Source: Belliella aquatica (lineage in GTDB: Bacteria; Bacteroidota; Bacteroidia; Cytophagales; Cyclobacteriaceae). From it: a DNA stretch of 64,000 bases. Location: positions 228,523 to 292,522 of the forward strand of contig NZ_BMFD01000001.1 of assembly GCF_014637795.1 (NCBI RefSeq), given 5' to 3'. Below, piece after piece: positions 1 to 6,900 of the stretch. The notes beneath the pieces are model-generated. The model did not search any database and had not been told where the DNA came from. It was given only the letters and a program-made list of their open reading frames with translations. A program made the translations under genes and the position numbers. Each line of letters begins with the position of its first letter. Within the stretch, counting starts at the first letter, position 1.

Positions 1-372
1 CCCCCAAATCTAAAATCTAAAATGCACTGTGTCCATCCGTGTTTATCCGTGGTAAAATAAAAATCCGCATACAATCCCAAAATCAAAACTCTGCGCAACT
101 CTGTGACTCCTCTGTGAATCTCCGTGCAACCCAAAAACCTGCTCTCCTTTAGCAGTCAACCAATAACTAATTCAACTAATCCCCCAAATCTGAATTCTAA
201 AATCTAAAATGCACTGTGTTCATCCGTGTCCATCCGTGGTAAAAAAAATCCACGTACAATCCCCAAATCAAATAACTCAGTGCAACTCCGTGACTCCTCT
301 GTGAATCTCCGTGCAACCCAAAAACCTGCTCTCCTTAAACAGTCAACCAATTAACTAATTCAACTAATCCCC
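1..372. repeat. Two tandem units (~180 bp) of 'ATCCGTG/CTCCGTG' phrase repeats
   Basis: Two copies of a unit begin at about 1 and 181, each opening with CCCCCAAATCT. A unit contains a run of AATCTAAAAT, then ATCCGTG phrases ending in GTGGTAAAA, then CTCTGTGAATCTCCGTGCAA, then CAACCAATTAACTAATTCAA. A third unit starts near 368 and stops. The same unit recurs in 10.3-10.95 kb and 14.1-14.8 kb. No ORF is supported here. A 14-bp perfect palindrome, CCAAGAATTCTTGG, lies just downstream at 406-419. Confidence 0.8.
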
Positions 373-540
373 CAATCCTCCCACCTTATTTACTTCAAAT
401 AAAAACCAAGAATTCTTGGCTGAAAATACCTCTAATTGGACATTTCAATCTGTTTAGAGTAAGAGATATACAATCTCAAAAATTAGATTTCAAAAACCTC
501 CCTATGGCTAGGTAATTGCACATTTTTTTAAATAAAATAT

Positions 541-687
541 GTATACCCGCTCTCTTGCCAGTAGCCACTTAAATAATGAACACACTTTATTCGTCTTTGC
601 TGTGGACTGTCGGCCGAGGACGGTGGACAATTATCCGCTTGGACTATAAGTGATAAATATTAATGCTGGTGTTAATGCGGATAATTG
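541..687. mobile_element. MITE-like element, copy A
   Basis: A roughly 147-bp non-coding element with imperfect terminal inverted repeats. The left end reads ACCCGCTCTCTTGCCAGTAG and the right end ATGCTGGTGTTAATGCGGAT. The centre is an imperfect GC-rich inverted repeat (GGACTGTCGGCCGAGGACGG). Related copies lie at 1076-1250 and 21122-21266, with an end-less fragment at 23945-24013. It ends about 35 bp before the Csp-like gene, so it may influence its expression. No transposase is present, so any mobility would be in trans. Confidence 0.6.
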
Positions 688-721
688 TAAATTAAATTTC
701 TAACCTTAACCAACAACTATT

Positions 722-1042
722 ATGAAACGCAAAGAATTAATGATCAAACTTCAGGAATGTGCAAACGCTTGTTTCCATTGTGCTGATGCCTGCCTTCAGG
801 AAGAAAACGTAAGCCATATGCGAGACTGTATTCAAACAGATCAAGTTTGTGGGACAATATGCCTGTCGACGAGCAAAATTTTAGCAGGAAGCTTTGAAGA
901 TGTCAATGACCTCATAAAATACTGCGCTAAAATATGTGGAAGCTGCGCAGAAGAATGTGGAAATCATGCACACGATCATTGTCAAGCTTGCGCAAAAGCT
1001 TGTCAAGAATGTAGAGAAGCTTGTTTATCTTATTTAAACTAA
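722..1042 (+). CDS. Cytosolic copper-storage-like Cys-rich four-helix protein (DUF326/Csp3-like)
   Basis: A 106-residue protein with 16 cysteines, mostly spaced CxxxC or CxxC along predicted helices (CANACFHCADAC near the N-terminus, CQACAKACQECREAC near the end), plus several His residues. This is the pattern of DUF326/Csp proteins, four-helix bundles that bind many Cu(I) ions in their core. No signal peptide is visible, so it fits the cytosolic Csp3 type rather than exported Csp1. ATG start 722; the upstream TTAACCAACAACTATT has no Shine-Dalgarno, as is usual in this phylum. It is monocistronic and lies between two MITE-like elements. The family call is strong; actual copper binding is inferred from it. 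Confidence 0.85.
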   Translation: MKRKELMIKLQECANACFHCADACLQEENVSHMRDCIQTDQVCGTICLSTSKILAGSFEDVNDLIKYCAKICGSCAEECGNHAHDHCQACAKACQECREACLSYLN

Positions 1043-1075
1043 TCAGTTCAAAAGTGACTGCAAACTATCTTCTGA

Positions 1076-1250
1076 TATGTTTATCCGCTTTTACACCAGT
1101 AGCCATTGATAATATTGTCTGATTCGACTTCAATCAACTGTTGTCACTTGTGCGCCGTGGCGTAGTTGACGCTTGTGCGCCCAGTCGAAAATTATTCACA
1201 CTATCATAAGCGAAGTATTTATACACTGATGTCATTGGGGATAAGCATAT
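1076..1250. mobile_element. MITE-like element, copy B
   Basis: Left end TTATCCGCTTTTACACCAGT, right end CACTGATGTCATTGGGGATA; these are imperfect inverted repeats matching copies A and C. The sequence after the left end (AGCCATTGATAATATTGT, then TTCAATCAACTG) matches copy C closely. The middle holds its own inverted repeat built from TTGTGCGCC and GGCG blocks. It fills most of the gap between the Csp-like gene and the CHRD gene. The minus-strand 66-codon ORF at 1134-1334 overlaps it and is not considered a gene. Confidence 0.6.
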
Positions 1251-1412
1251 TTTAATTTTTGATCTATCAGGCAATCCAACTTGCTCTGCTTCATCGTATT
1301 TGAATTCAAGCAAACAAAAACAAAAGCCTAGCAATGTTGTTAGGTTTTCACATTATCAAAATTCATCGTGGAATCGACCTTAAGAATTTAAAATTTCAAT
1401 TTTTAACAAAAA

Positions 1413-1436
1413 GGAAATTTTCACGAGAACATGAAA
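1413..1436. promoter_or_regulatory. Operator-like inverted repeat shared with 8595-8618
   Basis: ATTTTCACG-N4-CATGAAA forms an imperfect palindrome 14 bp before the CHRD gene. Twenty of 24 positions are identical to 8595-8618, upstream of the McrB-like operon. The regulator is unknown. Confidence 0.25.
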
Positions 1437-1449
1437 AAATTATAAACAC

Positions 1450-2691
1450 ATGAAAAAAACATTATTTATCAATCGAATCAAACAAGTAGCAATGCTATTT
1501 GCTGTGGCCCTAACTTTTGCGGCCTGTAATGATGACGAGAACCCTGCTATTGATCCGGACGGAATATTTTCTGGCCAAACCAAAACTTATGAATTAGCCG
1601 CTGTAGGTAATTCAGGCATTAGTGGTACCGCATTGTTGGAGGAAACTTCTATCGGAAACACCAAATTGACTATCACGCTAGAAGGAACCCCAGACGGTGG
1701 TCAGCATCCTGCACACATTCATTTTAATTCTGCCGCTACAGGTGGTGGAATCGCTGTTTCTTTAACTCCAGTAAATGGAACTACAGGAATCAGTGAAACA
1801 ACATTCTCCATGCAAGATGATGGAACTCCATTAAAGTATAGTGATGTATTAGCTTTCGATGGTTACATCAATGTGCATTTGAGCGCCACTGAACTTGCAA
1901 CTGTAGTTGCTCAAGGTGATATCGGATCAAATGAATTGACTGGAACTTCAAAAACATATACACTGAATGAATCAGCTGTCCCTGGAATCTCTGGAGAAAT
2001 AACTTTCCAAGAAAGAGTGAATGGTTTTGCTTTAGCAACCATCTCTTTGGACGGAACACCTGATGATGGAATGCATCCTGCACATATCCATGCTAACTCT
2101 GCAGCAATAGGCGGTGGAATTCTATTTACTTTCAATCCAGTAAACGGTACAACAGGTATGAGTAAGACTGATACCCGTGCAGGTACAATGGATGGCGAAG
2201 AAGGTTATACATATGATGAAATCTTAGAAGTAGATGGTTATGTAAACGTACATTTGAGTGCAGAAGCTTTAGCAACTATCGTAGCGCAAGGCGATATCGG
2301 ATCAAATGAATTAACGGCTACAGCAAGAACATATCCTTTGAACGAAACAGCAGTTGCTGGAATCTCAGGTAACATCACATTCCAAGAGAGAGTAAATGGA
2401 TTTGCATTAGCAACCATTACTTTGACAGGTACTCCAGCAGATGGCATGCATCCTGCACACATTCACGCAAATAGTGCTGCTGAAGGTGGACCAATCTTAT
2501 ATACATTCAATCCAGTAGTAGGTGCTACAGGAACTAGTGTAAGTGATACGAGACAAGGAATGATGGGAACAGATACTCCTTACACGTATGCTCAAATCTT
2601 AACTGTTGACGGTTATGTAAATGTCCACCTAAGTGCCACAAATCTAGGTACAATAGTAGGCCAAGGTAACATAGGCGCTAACTTTCAATAA
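1450..2691 (+). CDS. Lipoprotein with three tandem CHRD domains
   Basis: A 413-residue lipoprotein: hydrophobic signal to about residue 25, then lipobox FAAC with Cys26, so it should be anchored in a membrane after export. Three CHRD-like domains follow at roughly 46-160, 167-286 and 292-411. Each carries the hallmark HPAHIH motif and a later DGYVNVHLSA motif. CHRD domains were first defined in chordin; their bacterial function is unknown. Domains 2 and 3 are nearly identical over long stretches (TFQERVNGFALATI in both), also at DNA level, which suggests recent internal duplication. A four-codon ORF (ATG AAA AAA TTA TAA) sits at 1431-1445, just before the true ATG. A strong terminator follows. 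Confidence 0.9.
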   Translation: MKKTLFINRIKQVAMLFAVALTFAACNDDENPAIDPDGIFSGQTKTYELAAVGNSGISGTALLEETSIGNTKLTITLEGTPDGGQHPAHIHFNSAATGGGIAVSLTPVNGTTGISETTFSMQDDGTPLKYSDVLAFDGYINVHLSATELATVVAQGDIGSNELTGTSKTYTLNESAVPGISGEITFQERVNGFALATISLDGTPDDGMHPAHIHANSAAIGGGILFTFNPVNGTTGMSKTDTRAGTMDGEEGYTYDEILEVDGYVNVHLSAEALATIVAQGDIGSNELTATARTYPLNETAVAGISGNITFQERVNGFALATITLTGTPADGMHPAHIHANSAAEGGPILYTFNPVVGATGTSVSDTRQGMMGTDTPYTYAQILTVDGYVNVHLSATNLGTIVGQGNIGANFQ

Positions 2692-2732
2692 TTAAAATTC
2701 AGCATTTCTAAGCTAAATTAGAAGGCTTCAAG

Positions 2733-2778
2733 CACCCACAGAAAATCTTCCAAAAGATAGTCTGTGGGTGTTTTTTTT
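2733..2778 (+). terminator. Rho-independent terminator after the CHRD lipoprotein gene
   Basis: Ten-bp perfect stem CACCCACAGA (2733-2742) and TCTGTGGGTG (2761-2770), extended inside by ATCTT/AAGAT, followed by eight T residues. Confidence 0.9.
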
Positions 2779-2800
2779 GGGGGGAGAGTATTTTGACAAA

Positions 2801-3040
2801 TTAAAATTGATTGGTTAAAAATTCATCCAACTCATTTTCTGTTTCAAAAGCAATTTTTGGTTCTATACCCAATTCAAAGAACTGCAACAACCCAATTAAG
2901 CTATCAAAATATCTGAAATGGTTTCCTTCATAATTGTAAACATAAACTTGTTTGCTTTCCTTGAAACTTTGTATTTCCAAGATTTCAATCGTTCTTGAAG
3001 GAAAAAGATATTCGGTGGAGACGGAGATGGTTTTATTCAT
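2801..3040 (-). CDS. Small hypothetical protein divergent from an Xre pseudogene
   Basis: Seventy-nine residues if started at the ATG at 3040. The open frame continues upstream to 3226 but that part is antisense to the divergent regulator, so the shorter start is preferred. It is acidic towards the C-terminus (ETENELDEFL), has no signal or membrane segment, and I recognise no family. It reads as one alpha/beta fold (ISVSTEYLFPSRTIEI, then QVYVYNYEG). The 91-bp gap to the regulator holds two inverted repeats, so the two genes may share a control region. Function unknown. Confidence 0.5.
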   Translation of the reverse strand: MNKTISVSTEYLFPSRTIEILEIQSFKESKQVYVYNYEGNHFRYFDSLIGLLQFFELGIEPKIAFETENELDEFLTNQF

Positions 3041-3085
3041 TTGAAATAAGTTTGAACCAAATATACAACTAAATAGCATTTTGTA

Positions 3086-3113
3086 GACTATAGTCCGTGG
3101 TACAATAGGCCAC
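3086..3113. promoter_or_regulatory. C-box-like operator (GACTATAGTC) upstream of the Xre pseudogene
   Basis: GACTATAGTC (3086-3095) is a perfect 10-bp palindrome, followed by a GTGG...CCAC inverted repeat (3097-3113). The GACT/AGTC arms resemble the operators of restriction-modification controller (C) proteins. It lies 36 bp before the ATG of the Xre gene, consistent with autoregulation. The resemblance is by eye. Confidence 0.45.
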
Positions 3114-3131
3114 AATTTTTCAGATTGCAGG

Positions 3132-3323
3132 ATGGATATTAAAGAAAAATTTGGAAATAGACTCAAAACCCTCAGAAAAGAAAAAGGCCTGTCCCAAGAG
3201 GAAGTGGCCTTAAAGTCTGGGCTCAATCGCCCCTATATCTCTGGTATATAGCAAGGCAAAAGGAATGTGTCTTTAGAAGTAATGGAGAAGTTAGCGGAGG
3301 TGTTGGGATTGTGGAATTGGTGA
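3132..3323 (+). pseudogene. Xre-family (controller-protein-like) regulator broken by an in-frame TAG
   Basis: ATG at 3132 opens a 63-codon frame that reads as a single-domain HTH_3 protein: KFGNRLKTLRKEKGLSQEEV, then ALKSGLNRPYISGI, stop, QGKRNVSLEVMEKLAEVLG. Codon 40 is TAG (3249-3251) exactly where this family has the invariant Glu of 'YISxIExGKRN'. One G-to-T change in GAG would create it. The frame is otherwise intact to TGA at 3323, so inactivation looks recent. Size and sequence resemble C proteins of restriction-modification systems, which fits the restriction-like operon that starts 4 bp downstream on the other strand. A sequencing error is the main alternative. Confidence 0.8.
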
Positions 3324-3327
3324 GATT

Positions 3328-3621
3328 TTAGGCAGTTTCCAACTGCAATAATCTTTCCTTTAAAGCAAATGCAATGGTTCTCTTTACCAAAATATTGGCA
3401 TCTTTAAAAGTAGTCTTGCTTTTCAACTCTTCAATTTTCATAGAGAGTAAAAGTTTACCAAAACACTCGTCTGCAAAACTATGTGATATAAACTCTACGC
3501 CAGAAAAATCAAACACTACAAAATCTTCAAATACTAAAGCTTGCTCAATATCCTTCCTCACGGTTTCACCAAGAAACCTTGTGCCAAGATGAGTTCCAAA
3601 ATGTGAGAATTTGATTGTCAT
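3328..3621 (-). CDS. STAS-like DUF4325 protein, last gene of the McrBC-like operon
   Basis: Ninety-seven residues from the ATG at 3621; an upstream in-frame start at 3732 would overlap the preceding gene and is not preferred. The core reads LGTRFLGETVRKDIEQAL, then VVFDFSGVEFISHSFADECF. That is a beta strand ending in DFSGVEFISxSFADE, diagnostic of DUF4325, a STAS-related domain. STAS domains pair with GHKL (anti-sigma-factor-like) kinases in partner-switching modules, and such an ATPase is encoded 31 bp upstream. The pair probably forms a regulatory switch for the two upstream nuclease/AAA+ genes. That role is inferred. Confidence 0.8.
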   Translation of the reverse strand: MTIKFSHFGTHLGTRFLGETVRKDIEQALVFEDFVVFDFSGVEFISHSFADECFGKLLLSMKIEELKSKTTFKDANILVKRTIAFALKERLLQLETA

Positions 3622-3652
3622 ATAGTTATTAACCCAAAAATTGAACCTAAAG

Positions 3653-4603
3653 TTACCAAAGCTGATCGAAATCACCAAAAAACTCCTCTTTATATTCTTG
3701 AAACATATCAAGTTGATCAGAATTTTCACCAAATATCTCTATATAATTTACAGGAATATTTGTGTTAATTCTTAGAAATGTAAAGGTGCCTTGCCAATAG
3801 GGTACTTGATGTAATTCAAAATTATTAAGTTGATAATTACCTGAATGAACAATAAAGTCTCCTTGATTTTTCTTCATCATTTCTGCTGTAGCCCATAATC
3901 CAAAGCCCATTCCTTCGCTGTTTGTTACTCCTTTATCAACACTTCTTAAGACCGCTTCTCCTTCAGTTAAGTCTTTAAATTTTGACTTAGGGTGTTTTGT
4001 CAGTGCTGAATATATTCCTTGACCTGTATCGGCTATTATTATCCTTACTTCGTGATTTCTGGGAAAGAACTGTGCACAAGAAAACCCTGATCCTGCCCCA
4101 TATTTAAATTCTTCGGAAGAATGATTTAAAGTATTATCAAGAACCTCATAAAGACAAAAATTAAGAACAGTAAGCATATCTTCATTTACACCATTAACGA
4201 GCAATATTTTCATAATTGAATCGAACACTTGCCTTATGTTGTCTTTATCAAAAAAAGTTATCTCTGTAAATCGACCAGATGGATCTTTTCTTGGAAACTT
4301 TTCATATAAATTTAATCCAAGTAGCCTGAAAAAATTAACTCTACTTGCATATTGAGCCTGCGGAGAATCCAATGAGAAATCTTCAATTAAACCATTAACT
4401 TTTATATTCTTGGATTTCAAACACTTTATGCTTGAAATTAGAAGCAATAGAAAATCTGAATATAAAAACTTTTCTCTCCCTAAATTCACTCTTAATCTAA
4501 TCGAAGATCCTGAGGGTATATTAAAAAGAGAAGTAATTTGATTAACAAAACTAGCATGATCCGAGATTTCATTAAAGTCGATTAAATGATTTCGTTCCTT
4601 CAT
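3653..4603 (-). CDS. GHKL (HATPase_c) ATP-binding protein, third gene of the McrBC-like operon
   Basis: A 316-residue cytosolic protein. The C-terminal half is a GHKL ATPase: N-box EVLDNTLNHS (Glu153, Asn157, Asn160), G1 box DTGQGI (192-197) and G2 box GMGFGLW (231-237). The N-terminal 120 residues have no recognised domain but contain a STAS-like hydrophobic pattern. There is no histidine-kinase dimerisation helix or receiver, so it is closer to anti-sigma or partner-switch kinases. It lies 11 bp after the nuclease gene and 31 bp before the DUF4325 gene, all on one strand, so it is almost surely co-transcribed. ATP binding is well supported; the substrate is unknown. Confidence 0.85.
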   Translation of the reverse strand: MKERNHLIDFNEISDHASFVNQITSLFNIPSGSSIRLRVNLGREKFLYSDFLLLLISSIKCLKSKNIKVNGLIEDFSLDSPQAQYASRVNFFRLLGLNLYEKFPRKDPSGRFTEITFFDKDNIRQVFDSIMKILLVNGVNEDMLTVLNFCLYEVLDNTLNHSSEEFKYGAGSGFSCAQFFPRNHEVRIIIADTGQGIYSALTKHPKSKFKDLTEGEAVLRSVDKGVTNSEGMGFGLWATAEMMKKNQGDFIVHSGNYQLNNFELHQVPYWQGTFTFLRINTNIPVNYIEIFGENSDQLDMFQEYKEEFFGDFDQLW

Positions 4604-4614
4604 CCTTATTAAAC

Positions 4615-6897
4615 TTAATTCTTGATCAATTCAGCCAAGGTAGTAGTAAATGGAAAAGCAGAAGCATTCCCTCTCTTGTAATTTTTCAAACTCCTAAAAT
4701 TCCAATTCTTTCCCTTAAATTCTTCATCGGTAACTTGCACCAAATCTACAACCAAATAAAACTCACTGTTTGGTAGTGGGTATTTAAGTTTCAACAAATC
4801 AGCCTTCGAATAAACTTTGGGCCCCTTACTGACGATCTTCCAAAGCATTGAAGACTCTTGATCTCCTTTTGTGTGAAGTAATAAGTATTTTGAGCTTACA
4901 GTTTGAAAATCCAAAGAAAGTGAGCCATTCCCTGTGCCAGTCCTGAAGTTGTATTTTTTCTCTTTATTGATCCATTCCAAATGTTCCCGGGATTTGTAAT
5001 AACCTACCAAAACAAATGTATCATCAGGAATCAAAGTTCTATTTATCCCATAAGGTTCAGGAAGAGATTCGTCTATCCGATCTTCGCCTTTTGGAATTTT
5101 TTTGTAAACCTCGTATGATTTCAAAGCGATTTTTTCCCTTTGGGATGCCCTATTAATGAAGTGGTCTATTACCTTTTTTATAAAGACTTCCAGCTCTTTC
5201 GTCCCATCGTCTTTTTTGGATGGCCGAACCGGAAAAGCTCCTAAACCCGGTATAATTTCATGAAATCCCTTTCTTTCAATGGGGACTGTTCCTGGATACA
5301 GGACATAGGCTCCCCCTGTTCTGCGAATAGCATCTTTATAAGCATGCATTTTCAGGAGATCGGCATTTTTATAGATCCCTTTTCTATTGGCTGTTTTTTC
5401 TTCGTCCAATCCTTCTTCCTGATCTGTAATCTGAAAAATGTTATCAACCTTATACTTGGCATCAAAGTGTATATGAACAATTACTTCTTCAAGCTCTGCC
5501 TGAGTTTCACTTATTCCAGATGGCCATACGGAAAGGGTGTAGTCTGGACGTAGTGTGGTGGTCCAACTACCTGATTTAGGGTATTCGTTTTTTCCTTGAA
5601 ATGACCGATTGTAGTTAAACTGAACGTGAAACTTACGATTTCCAGAGTTGAAAATCCCTATTAGTGCGGTGAATTTACCCTGTTTCAGATTGACATTCAA
5701 TCCTTCATCCTTGATTGAAATCAATTGTTGCAATTCATTAGGTTCGACCTGAAAAAGGTGCTGAAGGATTTCCAGCAACTTAAAGAACAACCAGTATTCA
5801 TAAAGCGTGGCAATATCCTTTTTACCTCCCTCATATACATCTTCCCCTCCTTTCCATATCAGTTTGGCTGCTAAATCAAACATTAGCCATACTCTCAAAA
5901 CCTCTCGGTACCCCTCTTTTCTTTGTAGAACCGGACTGTTTAATTTCAAAAGGTGGGGAGCAGAAATCTCATTAAAAATGGTATGATATAAATGGTTTTC
6001 TAGTTCACTTACCAATTGTTCTGATTCTTTGGATAGTTGACTCTGTCTGTTTAGTTTTTTAGCCTTAGCATTTATTTCTACACTAAACTTTAAAAAGGTC
6101 TCCAAGGCATACTTGATAAAACGATTTTCTGGGGTATCCACTGAATCCACCTTTCGAGAAGAAAGAATTTTGGAAGGAACAGAATTCAAACCATACGTGA
6201 CTAAAGGATGAGAAGAGGGAATCTTAATACGGTTTTTGCCTTTGACGAGCTCAACAACTGCACTTCTGGAAAAGCGCCGCACATTCCGTACATCCTTTAG
6301 TTCTGTTTCTTCCTCCCACTTCGTGTTGGGGAAGGAAACGATTCGATGCACTGCCTCATGAAATTCCGAAGTTCCAATGATGGATTTTAGAAAAATAAAT
6401 CGCTGATAAAGTACATTTTCTGAAATGTCTTTTTCAAAATTAGGTTCGAAATTCTGATAAACAGGGGAATTTATCTGTAGAAGAAGATCGGTACACTTCT
6501 CCGTGATGAATTCCAGCATATCGCGGTAATCATCCCGATAGCCTGTTTTTTTGGATTGTACTTCAAGTGGGATTTTTTTGATGGGGTCTTCAACTCCTTC
6601 TTTCTTTAAACTTAGATAAAGAGTCCCTACAAAAATATTTGGAGCAATAATCCCAGTGTAGGGGCGTTTTTGTGATGGCTGAATGATACGGACATTTCCA
6701 GAAGCTAATGAATATTTTGAATTGTTTAAATCATATTCATAAAAACTACCTTCTACAAGTTGAAACCTGGCTTCGTTATTTTCTATGCTTTTCTGATCCT
6801 CATCAAAAAGCGTCCCTGCCTGTTTTTCAAGGATTTCCAAAACCAATCCTTTTTCAACATCAGACAGGTCAATCAATATGTTGGAAACAGCAGCCAT
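4615..6897 (-). CDS. DUF2357 / PD-(D/E)xK nuclease, McrC-like partner
   Basis: A 760-residue protein of the DUF2357 group that partners McrB-like AAA+ proteins. The nuclease core is visible: RPDYTLSVW (Asp452), then HIHFDAKYKV (Asp479 and Lys481, the D/ExK dyad), then LLKMHAYKDAI as the trailing helix. This is the PD-(D/E)xK order seen in McrC. The N-terminal 250 residues correspond to the DUF2357 region. The C-terminal 170 residues (after about 590) have a repetitive W/F-rich pattern and may be a separate DNA- or protein-binding module. The gene starts 3 bp after the McrB-like gene ends. Expected role: DNA cleavage directed by the AAA+ motor, possibly of modified DNA. Catalytic residues appear intact. 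Confidence 0.88.
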   Translation of the reverse strand: MAAVSNILIDLSDVEKGLVLEILEKQAGTLFDEDQKSIENNEARFQLVEGSFYEYDLNNSKYSLASGNVRIIQPSQKRPYTGIIAPNIFVGTLYLSLKKEGVEDPIKKIPLEVQSKKTGYRDDYRDMLEFITEKCTDLLLQINSPVYQNFEPNFEKDISENVLYQRFIFLKSIIGTSEFHEAVHRIVSFPNTKWEEETELKDVRNVRRFSRSAVVELVKGKNRIKIPSSHPLVTYGLNSVPSKILSSRKVDSVDTPENRFIKYALETFLKFSVEINAKAKKLNRQSQLSKESEQLVSELENHLYHTIFNEISAPHLLKLNSPVLQRKEGYREVLRVWLMFDLAAKLIWKGGEDVYEGGKKDIATLYEYWLFFKLLEILQHLFQVEPNELQQLISIKDEGLNVNLKQGKFTALIGIFNSGNRKFHVQFNYNRSFQGKNEYPKSGSWTTTLRPDYTLSVWPSGISETQAELEEVIVHIHFDAKYKVDNIFQITDQEEGLDEEKTANRKGIYKNADLLKMHAYKDAIRRTGGAYVLYPGTVPIERKGFHEIIPGLGAFPVRPSKKDDGTKELEVFIKKVIDHFINRASQREKIALKSYEVYKKIPKGEDRIDESLPEPYGINRTLIPDDTFVLVGYYKSREHLEWINKEKKYNFRTGTGNGSLSLDFQTVSSKYLLLHTKGDQESSMLWKIVSKGPKVYSKADLLKLKYPLPNSEFYLVVDLVQVTDEEFKGKNWNFRSLKNYKRGNASAFPFTTTLAELIKN

Positions 6898-6900
6898 AGG

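Noticed and set aside
1134-1334. 66-codon minus-strand open frame
   Set aside because: Lies largely inside MITE-like copy B; no protein-like features or promoter.
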